NCBI GenBank assembly: GCA_947258655.1
Contig: CAMYJD010000001.1
Coordinates: forward strand, 205,242 to 269,241
Length of the DNA: 64,000 nucleotides
Reading direction: 5' to 3'
Source: an uncultured Gammaproteobacteria bacterium
Lineage (GTDB): Bacteria; Pseudomonadota; Gammaproteobacteria; JAADHQ01
Below are positions 49,901-60,331 of the stretch, one piece after another (the first letter of the stretch is position 1; each line of letters opens with the position of its first letter). The notes below the pieces were generated by a model. It saw only the letters and a program-made list of their open reading frames with translations, made no database searches and was not told the DNA's origin. The translations under genes and the position numbers were made by a program.

Positions 49901-51168
49901 AACGCATGCTGTTAACCGGTAATGGTGCGGCAGCCTGGGGCGCACGTCTGGCAGCAACAGACTATATCCCTGCGTTTCCGATCACACCGCAAACCGAAAT
50001 TATCGAAGCTTTGGCCAACTGGATCGATAATGGCGCAATGAATGCACGTCTGGTTACACTGGAATCCGAACATTCGATGATCACCGCAGCGGGAGCGGCC
50101 GCCGCGACTGGCGTCCGTGTATTCAGTGCGACCTCGAGCCAGGGACTGCTGTATGCCATGGAGATGCTGTACACGGTATCGGGATGGCGTGCCCCGTTCG
50201 TACTGACCAATGTGTCGCGCGGCCTGGCTGCACCGATCACGCTGGAATCAGACCACACCGATGTCATGGCCGCTCGTGATAGTGGCTTCCTGCAAATTCA
50301 TTGCGCGACCTGCCAGGAGGTACTGGACAGTACCCTGATCGCCTATCGTCTGGCAGAAGATGCACGCGTGCGCCTGCCCGTGATTGTCAATCTGGACGGT
50401 TTTTATTTGTCCTTCACACGTGAGCCGGTACAACTCCCGGATCAGCAGATTGCAAAGGAGTTTGTCGGTCGATACGACGCAGAAAATATACGTTTTCGCG
50501 CCAGCGCACCGGTCAGTCAGGCCGTTGCCGTGCTCGGTGGTTCACCCTATTCCTACTTTCGCTATGAGACCCATCTGGCCGCACAAAATGCACTGCTCGT
50601 GTACGACGAGGTGGCAGCGGAATTTAACCAACGCTTTGGCAGACAACACAATGCGATCGAGGAATATCGCAGCGACGATGCCGACATTTTATTTGTCATG
50701 ATGGGTTCATTCGCGACCAAGGCAAAAGAAGCGGTCGACCTGTTACGTGATTCTGGCCAGGCAGTCGGTTTGTTACGCCCGCGCCTGATCAGGCCGTTCC
50801 CGACGCAATCGTTTCAACACCTGCTCGGCGGAAAAAAAGGTATCGCCGTCATCGACCAGAACCTGTCGATGGGCATGGGCGGCGTATTGCACGCCGAACT
50901 GAGTTCGGCACTGTATGGCCACGCCAATGCGCCTGCTACCCTGGTCAGTTTTATCGGTGGTCTGGGCGGTCGCGATATCAGTAGCGAGGAATTTTTTGAG
51001 ATGGCGGCGGTTACCCGCCGTGCCGTAGACGAGGGTGTCACACCTGCACCGCGTTTACTGTATAACGAAACCGAATTACGCGAGATCAGGAAACTACAGG
51101 CCGTTGCCCAGAGCGAGCGTGAAGAACTGCACAACAGTGCTGACAAGCCCAGCGGAGAGCAGCAATGA
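49897..51168 (+). CDS. 2-oxoacid:ferredoxin oxidoreductase, alpha subunit
   Basis: LLTGNGAAAWGARLAATDYIPAFPITPQTEIIEALANW; ATGA overlap with previous gene. Confidence 0.95.
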   Translation: MKRMLLTGNGAAAWGARLAATDYIPAFPITPQTEIIEALANWIDNGAMNARLVTLESEHSMITAAGAAAATGVRVFSATSSQGLLYAMEMLYTVSGWRAPFVLTNVSRGLAAPITLESDHTDVMAARDSGFLQIHCATCQEVLDSTLIAYRLAEDARVRLPVIVNLDGFYLSFTREPVQLPDQQIAKEFVGRYDAENIRFRASAPVSQAVAVLGGSPYSYFRYETHLAAQNALLVYDEVAAEFNQRFGRQHNAIEEYRSDDADILFVMMGSFATKAKEAVDLLRDSGQAVGLLRPRLIRPFPTQSFQHLLGGKKGIAVIDQNLSMGMGGVLHAELSSALYGHANAPATLVSFIGGLGGRDISSEEFFEMAAVTRRAVDEGVTPAPRLLYNETELREIRKLQAVAQSEREELHNSADKPSGEQQ

Positions 51169-52091
51169 CTGACACAGCCGAAACCATATTCAAACGTCTC
51201 CGCGACCTGCCATCGACACATTTACTCGGCACCGGCACACCGATGTGTGCCGGCTGTGGCGGACTCCAGGCCCTGCATCAGATCTATGACATCATCGGCG
51301 AGAAATCGGTGTTTATCAATGCCGCCGGTTGCATGACCCTGTTGTCGGTATTCCCGTTCACACCGTTTCGGGGCTCATGGTTGTATACCGCAATGGCCTC
51401 GGCACCGGCCGGCGCCCAGGGTGTACGCGATGCCCTGGATATACTGCTGCAACAGCAACGCATAGCGGCGGAAGAGGACATGGAAGTGGTCGTACTGACC
51501 GGTGACGGCGCCGCCTATGGCATGGGTCTGTCGTCCACATCGGGAGCAATGGAACGTGATCTGGATTTCCTGTATATCTGTTATGACAATGAAGGTTATG
51601 GCAATACCGGTCAGCAATATTCCGGCGCCACACCACATGCGGCATTGACCTCTACCAGCAAGGGACCGCGTGGTTTCAGCGGTTTCAAGAAAGATCTGTT
51701 CTCGATATGGGCCGCGCATGAACCGGCCTATGTCGCCACCGTCATCGGTACCGAGCCGCTGGATCTCGCTCGTAAGATCGACAAGGCCCGCAACATGACA
51801 GGCCCGCGCATGATTATCGCCCTGGCACCGTGCCCGACCGGCTGGGACTATGATCCGAAGCAATCCGTCGACATCGGAAAGCTGGCCGTCAGGACCGGTA
51901 TCTGGCCATTGAAGGAATACGAGAACGGCAAGGTCGTGCACACGAAGATACCGAAGCAACGCAAGCCGGTTGAAGAATATCTGCAATGTCAGGGACGCTT
52001 CCGCCACCTGTTCGAACCGCAACGTAATGATGAACTGATCGATGCGCTACAGGCCAAAGTCGACAGTTATTGGCGAGACATCACCGAGTAA
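51165..52091 (+). CDS. 2-oxoacid:ferredoxin oxidoreductase, beta (TPP) subunit
   Basis: GTGTPMCAGCGGLQALHQI; VVLTGDGAAYGMGLSSTSGAMERDLDFLYICYDNEGYGNTGQQYS. Confidence 0.95.
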   Translation: MTDTAETIFKRLRDLPSTHLLGTGTPMCAGCGGLQALHQIYDIIGEKSVFINAAGCMTLLSVFPFTPFRGSWLYTAMASAPAGAQGVRDALDILLQQQRIAAEEDMEVVVLTGDGAAYGMGLSSTSGAMERDLDFLYICYDNEGYGNTGQQYSGATPHAALTSTSKGPRGFSGFKKDLFSIWAAHEPAYVATVIGTEPLDLARKIDKARNMTGPRMIIALAPCPTGWDYDPKQSVDIGKLAVRTGIWPLKEYENGKVVHTKIPKQRKPVEEYLQCQGRFRHLFEPQRNDELIDALQAKVDSYWRDITE

Positions 52092-52123
52092 TCGCAGTCA
52101 GAGCAGATGATAAAGGAAGCGAT

Positions 52124-53833
52124 ATGAACGCCATGCAAAAAAGCTATTTTCATCGCGGTGGCACACAAGCCTTACTGGGCGCGACAATCCCGGAACACTT
52201 CACCGACATTGTGCAGCGCTTTCCTGCTCATGAAGCGCTTGTGTCTCTACCACAACAGCAACGCCTGAGCTATCGGGAATTAGCGAACGCCATCGATGAA
52301 CTGGCCCGCGCTCTGGTCGGCTCGGGCTTCAACAAAGGCGATCGCATCGGCGTATGGTCCACGGATAACGTCGAATGGTTATTGTTACAGATGGCCACGG
52401 CGCGCATCGGTGCGGTACTGGTCAATATCAATCCTGCCTACCGCCCCAAGGAACTCACCTACGCACTGCAACGTTCCGAGATACATGGCATTTTCACGAT
52501 CCCGTCTTTCCGCAGCAGTGATTATGTCGCGATGCTGCTGGAACTGATCCCGGAACTGCAGCAGGACAACAACGGGCAACTGCATAGCAAGGTGTTCCCT
52601 AGCTTACGCAAGGTCGTCCTCTATGATCCCGCGCACGCCGACCAGACCACACGCCCGCATCCCGGTTTTGTCATCTGGTCCGAAGTACTGGCTGCGGGTA
52701 CAAACGTATCGATCGACACAGTAGACGCCATCACCGCATCACTGGACCGGGACGACCCGATCAATATCCAGTACACATCGGGCACCACCGGCTTCCCCAA
52801 GGCCGTCGTGTTAACGCATCACAATATCCTTAACAATGCCTGGTTCTCGGCCAGGGCCATGCACTTTAGCGAGCATGACCGGCTGTGCATCCCGGTACCC
52901 TTTTATCACTGTTTTGGCATGGTGCTGGCCAATCTGCTGTGCCTGTCGGTCGGCGCCTGTATGGTGATACCGGCCGAGCATTTTGATGCCCCGGCCGTCT
53001 TGCATGCGATAGAGGCCGAGCGCTGTACCGCCGTACACGGCGTTCCGACCATGTTCATCGCCGAACTGGAACATCCGGATTTTGCCAACTATGACCTGTC
53101 CAGCCTGCGCACCGGCATCATGGCCGGCGCACCCTGCCCTGCGGCACTGATGAAACGCGTCATCGAAGACATGCATTGCGGCGAGATCCTGATTGGCTAT
53201 GGTGAAACCGAGGCCTCGCCGTTAACGCACCTGACCACGCGCGACGACAATATGGAGCGGCGCACTCAAACAGTTGGCAAAAACCTGCCGCACCAGGAGG
53301 TCAAGATAATCGATATCGAGACGGGCGCGACCGTACCACTGGGTCAGATCGGCGAAATCTGTTTTCGCGGCTATCACATCATGCGCGGATATTATGGTCA
53401 ACCAGACAAAACAGTAGAAACCATCAACGAAAGCGGCTGGTTATATTCCGGCGACCTGGGCACGATGGATGCCGAGGGCTATGTACGCATCACCGGCAGG
53501 CGCAAGGAAATGATTATCCGCGGCGGCGAAAACATCTATCCAAAAGAGATCGAGGAGACGCTGTTTACGCACGCGAAGATTGCCCAGGTGGCCGTGTTTG
53601 GCATCCCGGATGAATACTACGGTGAGGAAGTCATGGCATGGATACAATTGCATGCCGGACAACAGGCCAGTGAAGAAGAAATCCGTGAATTTTGTAAACA
53701 ACAGATGGCACATTTCAAGGTACCTAAATTTATATGGTTTGTGAAAGAGTTCCCGATGACGGTCACTGGCAAATTGCAGAAGTTCCGCATGCGGGAAATG
53801 GCCATGGACAAGCTGAAGATTCAATCGCAATAA
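52124..53833 (+). CDS. AMP-forming acyl-CoA synthetase
   Basis: IQYTSGTTGFPKAVVLTHHNI; GYGETEASPLT; GWLYSGDLGTMDAEGYVRITGRRKEMIIRGGENIYPKEIE; PMTVTGKLQKFRMRE. Confidence 0.95.
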   Translation: MNAMQKSYFHRGGTQALLGATIPEHFTDIVQRFPAHEALVSLPQQQRLSYRELANAIDELARALVGSGFNKGDRIGVWSTDNVEWLLLQMATARIGAVLVNINPAYRPKELTYALQRSEIHGIFTIPSFRSSDYVAMLLELIPELQQDNNGQLHSKVFPSLRKVVLYDPAHADQTTRPHPGFVIWSEVLAAGTNVSIDTVDAITASLDRDDPINIQYTSGTTGFPKAVVLTHHNILNNAWFSARAMHFSEHDRLCIPVPFYHCFGMVLANLLCLSVGACMVIPAEHFDAPAVLHAIEAERCTAVHGVPTMFIAELEHPDFANYDLSSLRTGIMAGAPCPAALMKRVIEDMHCGEILIGYGETEASPLTHLTTRDDNMERRTQTVGKNLPHQEVKIIDIETGATVPLGQIGEICFRGYHIMRGYYGQPDKTVETINESGWLYSGDLGTMDAEGYVRITGRRKEMIIRGGENIYPKEIEETLFTHAKIAQVAVFGIPDEYYGEEVMAWIQLHAGQQASEEEIREFCKQQMAHFKVPKFIWFVKEFPMTVTGKLQKFRMREMAMDKLKIQSQ

Positions 53834-54148
53834 GACGCCATCAACGTACAACATTCTGGAGACGGTCTCCCTTCGCAAATAAGCGGTTAGCGTCTATGCC
53901 ATTATGGGTACAAACAGCTTTGCCAGCGTGTTGGTTAAGGCCAGGCCCCAGCGGCTGCACGGATATTCGTATCCACTCTGCCAGCATCCGTGAGGCGTGA
54001 TTATCCCTCCACAGCTGAATATAAAATTAATCCCATTCTATTGTTTATACTGAATTTTTATAGATTTATTTTATACAGTTAAAGTCCCAGTATAGAAAGC
54101 CGATATAAATATTGTTAATTTTTATTAAACTTTTAATATGGGTCGGTC

Positions 54149-54988
54149 ATGCCAGGCAAAATGAGCACATTTTTAATATTACTTTTATCATGGAATTGTT
54201 TCGCCAGTGATATTGAAAAGGCCGATGTTGAACGTGTCTATACTATAGGTATCGTTCCGCAGTTCGATATAAGACGGCTGCATGATATATGGACCCCTAT
54301 TCTGAATGAACTGCAAGCGCGTACAGGGTATCGCTTTATGATTCGCGGTTCCGCCACCATTCCCACGTTCGAACAGGAACTGATTTCGGGTACCTTCGAC
54401 TTTGCCTATATTAATCCCTTTCATGCACTTATCGCCAATCGCTCTGTAGGTTACATACCTTTGCTCAAGGATGTCGGTCGTCAATTACATGGCATTATAG
54501 TGGTCGCCAAAGACAGTCCAATCGAATCGGTTACAGAACTGGCCGGCAAAACCATTGCATATCCGGCACCGAACGCCCTCGGCGCAACTCTGCTGGTAAA
54601 GGCTGAATTACAGGATAAATACGGCATCAGCACATCGCAACGCTATGTTCTGACACACAGTTCGGTCTATCTCAATGTCGCATTGGGTGAAGTCGTGGCC
54701 GGAGGCGGCGTTCAAAAAACACTCGACCGTCAGTCACCCGCTATACGCGAGGCCGTGAAAGTGCTTTATAAGACCCGGGGAGTCGCAGCGCATCCGATTG
54801 CTTCTCACCCCCGCGTACCCGAATCCGTCAGACAAGATGTTATTGATGCCCTCCTGGCAATAGGAAAGACAGAGGCCGGCAAAGCGCTTCTGGCCAGGAT
54901 TCCAATGAAACAGATTGACACTGCTTCATTGACAGATTACAAATCAATCGATGATATGAAACTCGAACGATTTTACCAGAAATTCTGA
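54149..54988 (+). CDS. PhnD-like (phosphate/phosphonate-type) periplasmic binding protein
   Basis: YTIGIVPQFDIRRLHDIWTPILNELQARTGYRF...FDFAYINPFHALIAN...LAGKTIAYPAPNALGATLLVKAEL. Confidence 0.9.
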   Translation: MPGKMSTFLILLLSWNCFASDIEKADVERVYTIGIVPQFDIRRLHDIWTPILNELQARTGYRFMIRGSATIPTFEQELISGTFDFAYINPFHALIANRSVGYIPLLKDVGRQLHGIIVVAKDSPIESVTELAGKTIAYPAPNALGATLLVKAELQDKYGISTSQRYVLTHSSVYLNVALGEVVAGGGVQKTLDRQSPAIREAVKVLYKTRGVAAHPIASHPRVPESVRQDVIDALLAIGKTEAGKALLARIPMKQIDTASLTDYKSIDDMKLERFYQKF

Positions 54989-54993
54989 TCAAT

Positions 54994-57216
54994 ATGCGCA
55001 TACGTTATAAACTGTTCCTGCCTATTGCAGTCGCCTTTACCATCATTGTAGCGATAATGCATTTCATCTGGTTACCCGAGATGCTTGCCTACGAACAAGA
55101 CAAGATTAGTCAACAGGAACATGCTGTATTAAGAAGCATGGCACCCGGATTCTCCCGGGCTATATTGCTGGGCAATTATGCGGACCTGTATGAATCGATC
55201 AATGAAGGTATGCTTGATAAAACTTTAAAATGGAAACAAATAATTGTCACAAAAGTGGATGGCAAAAGAATTTATCCATTGACAAAACCGGAGAAAATCA
55301 GTGGCGAGTATTTATTAAACATTGAACAGGATATCCAACGTCTGGGAAAAAAGATTGCCAACGTAGAGCTGACATTTGATTGGGAACAGGAATTCACTAC
55401 CCATTATCAACGGGTCATAAAAATGGAATTATGGATGATACTGATTTTCGGTGTGATCGTATGTGCAGCCGGCCTATGGCAGCACTATACAATTCGCAAT
55501 CCTCTGGAAAAACTGATCATAGCAGCCTCAAGACTGGCAAAAGGTGATTACGATGCATTGCTGCCCAAATCCGGAAGAGATGAACTCGGTAATCTCAGTG
55601 CCGCTTTTGGCAATATGCGGGAAAAACTTAAAATAACACAAAATGAGCTTATCGATGCTTTAGCTAGCGTCAAGACGAGTGATACGCGTAACAAGACCAT
55701 TCTGGATAATCTCGGGGATGGCCTGGTCATCATTAATAATAAGGGTATCATTGAAACATTCAATCAGGCATCTGAAAAGATTTTCGGCTATGTTGCCGAT
55801 GAAATCATCGGGCAAAATGTATCTGTATTATTGCCCGAACATGAACGTGCAGAGCATCAAGACTACATAGATAATTCCACGATCTACCAACAACGCATAT
55901 TACATAAAACACGCAACCTGTATGGCCGTCGCAAGGACGGGGCTACATTCCCGTTGGAAATCAATGTAGCACCAATACAGGGCGCGAAAAATGGTTTTGT
56001 CGGTGTCTTACGTGATATTACAGAACGCATTAATTCCGAACAAGAACTGAAGGCCGCCAAAACAGATGCCGAGAACGCCAACCAGGCCAAGTCCGGCTTC
56101 CTGTCCAGCATGAGCCATGAACTACGCACACCGCTCAATGCAATTCTTGGTTTTGGACAATTGCTGGAATCTCAATATGGCGAGATGCCTAAAGAGGAAT
56201 TGCAGGAATATATAAAATATATCCTGAAGTCAAGTTACCACTTGTTGGACCTGATCAATGAGGTCCTCGATCTGTCCCGCATCGAAGCCGGGCATCTGAA
56301 TTTGCAGCCGGAAGCTGTACCTCTCTCTCGAAGAACCGAAGAATGTATAACACAGATCGTTACTGGAATAGCAAAACAACACAATATTACTATAATGAAC
56401 CAGGTTGATAATCCTGATATCGCCGTGCTCGCCGATCCTCTGCGATTCAGACAGATACTCATTAATCTACTCAGCAATGCGGTCAAATATAACCGCCATG
56501 GCGGTCTGATCACACTCAAAACCGAGCCGGGCGCTGATGGCAGAATAAGAATACTGATTTCCGATACAGGCAAGGGTATTGCACAAGATGACCTGGACAG
56601 ATTATTCCAGCCTTTTGAACGTCTTTCTTACAAAAACAGTAATATCGAAGGTACCGGCATCGGCTTGACCGTTACCAGGCAACTGGTCGAAGCGATGGAC
56701 GGCACTATCGAGGTACAGAGTACTGTAAACCAGGGCTCTACTTTCTGTATCGAACTGCCGCTGGTCGCGACAAGCTATAAATCCATGAAAAGCTGTAATT
56801 GTTCTGCTGCCGAAAACAAGCACTTTGATTATTCACATTGCAAGATCCTGTGTATCGAGGATGATCCAGCCAGTTCCCGTTTGATGGTAGATGCATTGAA
56901 ACGCAGGGAACGATATGAAATATTGACGAGCATGTCTGCAGAGCAAGGTCTGACAATTGCCGAGGAGGAACTTCCAGACATTATTCTGATGGATATCAAT
57001 CTGCCCGGAATTGATGGAAAAGCTGCTTTGAAGATTCTCAGAAGTCTTCAAGATACCAGCACCATTCCAGTCATCGCAGTTACAGCCAATGCCATGGGGA
57101 GTGATATCAAGGAAGGCCTGGAAGCAGGTTTTGATGAATACATAACAAAACCAATTAATATTGAACGGCTGTATGCTGTTATCGACGAACAATTAGCCAG
57201 ATCAGCACAGACGTAA
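54994..57216 (+). CDS. Hybrid histidine kinase (TM-HAMP-PAS-HisKA-HATPase-REC)
   Basis: SSMSHELRTPLNAILGFGQLLE; LINLLSNAVKYNRHGG; GTGIGLTVTRQLVEAMDG; ILMDINLPGIDG. Confidence 0.96.
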   Translation: MRIRYKLFLPIAVAFTIIVAIMHFIWLPEMLAYEQDKISQQEHAVLRSMAPGFSRAILLGNYADLYESINEGMLDKTLKWKQIIVTKVDGKRIYPLTKPEKISGEYLLNIEQDIQRLGKKIANVELTFDWEQEFTTHYQRVIKMELWMILIFGVIVCAAGLWQHYTIRNPLEKLIIAASRLAKGDYDALLPKSGRDELGNLSAAFGNMREKLKITQNELIDALASVKTSDTRNKTILDNLGDGLVIINNKGIIETFNQASEKIFGYVADEIIGQNVSVLLPEHERAEHQDYIDNSTIYQQRILHKTRNLYGRRKDGATFPLEINVAPIQGAKNGFVGVLRDITERINSEQELKAAKTDAENANQAKSGFLSSMSHELRTPLNAILGFGQLLESQYGEMPKEELQEYIKYILKSSYHLLDLINEVLDLSRIEAGHLNLQPEAVPLSRRTEECITQIVTGIAKQHNITIMNQVDNPDIAVLADPLRFRQILINLLSNAVKYNRHGGLITLKTEPGADGRIRILISDTGKGIAQDDLDRLFQPFERLSYKNSNIEGTGIGLTVTRQLVEAMDGTIEVQSTVNQGSTFCIELPLVATSYKSMKSCNCSAAENKHFDYSHCKILCIEDDPASSRLMVDALKRRERYEILTSMSAEQGLTIAEEELPDIILMDINLPGIDGKAALKILRSLQDTSTIPVIAVTANAMGSDIKEGLEAGFDEYITKPINIERLYAVIDEQLARSAQT

Positions 57217-57247
57217 AACCGACAATTCAAGAATCAAGAATGGGGTC

Positions 57248-57517
57248 GGTGACAATTGATAATCATTCGCATTACTATTAGCCACCAACCCGAATGGCGC
57301 TTACTAAAACGAAAAAGCTGTCATTGCGATCGTAGTGCGGTATTCCGTTTCAGGCGCCATCCTGTGTCATGTAATGCGATAATTCGATATGAAGTTTAAA
57401 AGATTGCATCGCTACAACCACCAGAAATCTTTTTAAGGTATGACCCGTTGGCTCGCAATGACGAGAAATTATTATCCTGACGGGTATTTTCTCCTTAAAT
57501 AAGTACCATTTGTCACC
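57248..57517. repeat. Intergenic inverted-repeat region related to the GTCATTGCGA family
   Basis: GTCATTGCGATCGTAGTGCGGTATTCC at 57320 and inverted CTCGCAATGAC at 57452; outer GGTGACAA / TTGTCACC. Confidence 0.6.
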
Positions 57518-57647
57518 AATCTGTTGTTTAAGGGTACGAAGGATACCCATTATTCAACACATGGATTATAATATAAATAGCGGCCCTGAATGCTGAATAA
57601 CAAGTTCAGTCACCACAACAACAAACTGTAGAAAAGGGAGTCGAGTC

Positions 57648-58394
57648 ATGGAAAACAATAATCAACCTGAACAACCAGCCACCGATGAAAACACAAAAGT
57701 GGACCCCAGCATGCTCGAATCGATACCGGCGTACATGAAGCAAGTCATCCTCAATCCGGTACAATTCTATTCATCGACCATGAAAAAGTCCGGTGGCTTT
57801 ATCGAACCACTGATATTCATGATAGCGATGGCCCTGATTACAGCCGTGATTATGGCCGTGATCGGATTAATTGGATTTGGCCCAGTGGGCATGATGGCAA
57901 TGGGATTTACCGGCATTATTGTGATTCCAGTCATTGTCACGATCTTTGGCTTTATTGGTGCGGCCATAGCCTTTATCATCTGGAAAATCATGGGCTCTGA
58001 ACAGGATTTTGAAACCGCCTATCGTTGTGTCGCCTATTCCTATGCCTATGCGCCGGTGGCTGCGCTCGTTGCGGGGATTCCTTATCTGGGCACAGTAATC
58101 TCGTCGCTATGGCCAATGGCACTGCTGGCCATCGCCAGTATTCATGTGCATCAACGTAGCGAGAAAGCGTCGTGGGCCGTGTTTGGCATTCTCGGACTTG
58201 TCTTCTTGTTGATGGGATGGGGCGCCGAGAGCACCGGCAGGCAGATGGCGACTGAAATGGAAGGCTGGTCCAGGGAAATGGAACAGAAATACGGCGATCC
58301 AGAAAATATGACACCGGAAGATGCGGCCAAGGCTGCCAGCGAGTTTTTCAAGCGCATGCAAAAGGAACAAGAATCAAGCCAAGCGGGAGAATAA
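57648..58394 (+). CDS. YIP1-domain-like membrane protein
   Basis: VILNPVQFYSSTMKKSGGFIEPLIFMIAMALI...; multi-TM; C-term FGILGLVFLLMGWGAE. Confidence 0.8.
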   Translation: MENNNQPEQPATDENTKVDPSMLESIPAYMKQVILNPVQFYSSTMKKSGGFIEPLIFMIAMALITAVIMAVIGLIGFGPVGMMAMGFTGIIVIPVIVTIFGFIGAAIAFIIWKIMGSEQDFETAYRCVAYSYAYAPVAALVAGIPYLGTVISSLWPMALLAIASIHVHQRSEKASWAVFGILGLVFLLMGWGAESTGRQMATEMEGWSREMEQKYGDPENMTPEDAAKAASEFFKRMQKEQESSQAGE

Positions 58395-58449
58395 TGCTGT
58401 GTTGTCAACATAGGCGTAGATAATCCTGCCTGGCCTACTATTGCGTATA

Positions 58450-60177
58450 TCAACATCGTGTCGCGTTCAGCAATTTGATCAGCTGGCCTAATGGACGACT
58501 GTTAAGGACATCCCTTTTTTCCAGCCAGCCACGACGCGCCTGATGTATACCTCCCGCCAGATTATCGAAGTCGGCCGGCCCGTGGGCATCGCTGTTGATG
58601 CTTACCAGTACACCCTGTTGCTTTGCCTGCTGACAATAGGTGTCATTCAGATCCAGGCGCTGCGGCTGACTATTCAGTTCCAGATAACAGCCACGTTCGG
58701 ACGCCGCTGTGATGACACGTGACATATCAACATCATAGGCACTGCGCTCCCCCAACAGGCGTCCGCTGGGATGGGCAAGCATAGTAATATATTTCGATTC
58801 GATCGCGCGCAGGATGCGAGTCGTCTGCCTGGCGCGTGAAAGATGGAATTTACTGTGTACGGCGACGATGACAATATCCAGCTGCGACAATATACTGTCG
58901 TGATAATCCAGGCGGCCATCTTCGAGTATATCGACCTCACTGCCCTTCAGTATTTTAAAATCACTGAATTTGGCATTCAACCTGTCAATCGCTTCCAGTT
59001 GTTTGTGCAAGCGGGCTTCATCCAGGCCATGGGCCACCTTCAACGACTGTGAGTGATCGGTAATCGCGATATATTTCAATCCCAGTTTGCGTGCGCTCCG
59101 GGCCATTTCTTCTATGCTGGCATGGCCGTCTGATGCCTTGCTATGTACATGCAGATCACCCTTCAGGTCTCCATAGGTAATCAACTCAGGTAGTTTATGT
59201 TGCTGTGCGGCCTTGATTTCCTGGTCACCGTTGCGCAATTCGGCTTGTATATAGGGTAGGCCCACGGCCTTGAATATGGATTCCTCGGTTTTGCCAGATA
59301 TGCGTTTGTCACCCCTGAACACGCCATACTCGTTGATCTTCAGGCCACGCTGTTGCGCCAGTTTACGTATCTTGATGTTATGTGCCTTGTTACCGGTAAA
59401 ATAATGTAATGCCGCACCAAAACTCTGTAGCTCGACAACACGCAGATCCACCTGCAGGCCATTACGCAGAAAAACAGTCGCACGCGTGCTTCCCTTTGAT
59501 ATCACTTCGGTAACTTCATCGTAGTCGACGAATTGTTGCATGACGGGGCTATCATCTTTGGCACTGACGAGGATATCCAGATCACCGACCGTCTCCTGCC
59601 CGCGCCGATAACTGCCGGCCACGACCACCTGCTTTACTCCAGGCACAGCTTCAAGATAGGTAACCAATGGATCCGCATACAGGTGCGCGGTATGATGCAA
59701 AAAACGCTTGTCCTGGCTACGCTGTGATTTGATCGATTCGAGGATACGTTGTTCTGTCTTTGCGCCAAATCCCGGCAGCTTGCGTAGCTGGCCCGAGCTT
59801 GCAGCATGCTGTAGTTGTTTGAGGGTCTTGATATTTAGGTCCTGATACAACACGCGCACCCGCTTCGGACCGAGACCCGGTATATGCAGCAGGTCCTCAA
59901 GACTGGCGGGCACTTCCTTATGCAATTTATCGAGTGCTTCGGCATGACCGCTGGCGATAATCTCTTCTATCTTGGCAGCCAGACTTGTGCCGATACCCTG
60001 CAACGTGGTCAGGTCAGTACCGTTGGCCAGCATCTGTTCCAGTTCATGTCCCAGACCACGGATTGTTCGCGCCGCATTTCGATAGGCACGCACGCGAAAT
60101 GGATTGGCATTTTCAATATCCAGCAGATCTGCCATTTCATCGAATATCACTGCGATATCTTCGTTATGTATCGGCAT
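58450..60177 (-). CDS. polX: PolX-family DNA polymerase with PHP domain
   Basis: [88 protein letters not shown]. Confidence 0.95.
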   Translation of the reverse strand: MPIHNEDIAVIFDEMADLLDIENANPFRVRAYRNAARTIRGLGHELEQMLANGTDLTTLQGIGTSLAAKIEEIIASGHAEALDKLHKEVPASLEDLLHIPGLGPKRVRVLYQDLNIKTLKQLQHAASSGQLRKLPGFGAKTEQRILESIKSQRSQDKRFLHHTAHLYADPLVTYLEAVPGVKQVVVAGSYRRGQETVGDLDILVSAKDDSPVMQQFVDYDEVTEVISKGSTRATVFLRNGLQVDLRVVELQSFGAALHYFTGNKAHNIKIRKLAQQRGLKINEYGVFRGDKRISGKTEESIFKAVGLPYIQAELRNGDQEIKAAQQHKLPELITYGDLKGDLHVHSKASDGHASIEEMARSARKLGLKYIAITDHSQSLKVAHGLDEARLHKQLEAIDRLNAKFSDFKILKGSEVDILEDGRLDYHDSILSQLDIVIVAVHSKFHLSRARQTTRILRAIESKYITMLAHPSGRLLGERSAYDVDMSRVITAASERGCYLELNSQPQRLDLNDTYCQQAKQQGVLVSINSDAHGPADFDNLAGGIHQARRGWLEKRDVLNSRPLGQLIKLLNATRC

Positions 60178-60331
60178 CGCTCATGGTCCTGCATCTACGT
60201 TACTATTTATCATACGAGCGCTACAGGAACACTGCAACCGGGTATTTCAACCATTACCGAGTTTCAGTGCGTACGTTTTATGCTAAAGTTAACTGCATAA
60301 GCAGACGTAGGCATGCACACACAATAACAAT

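Noticed and set aside
53734-54000. 88-aa plus-strand ORF overlapping the acyl-CoA synthetase 3' end
   Set aside because: Out of frame with the synthetase and without motifs; treated as noise.
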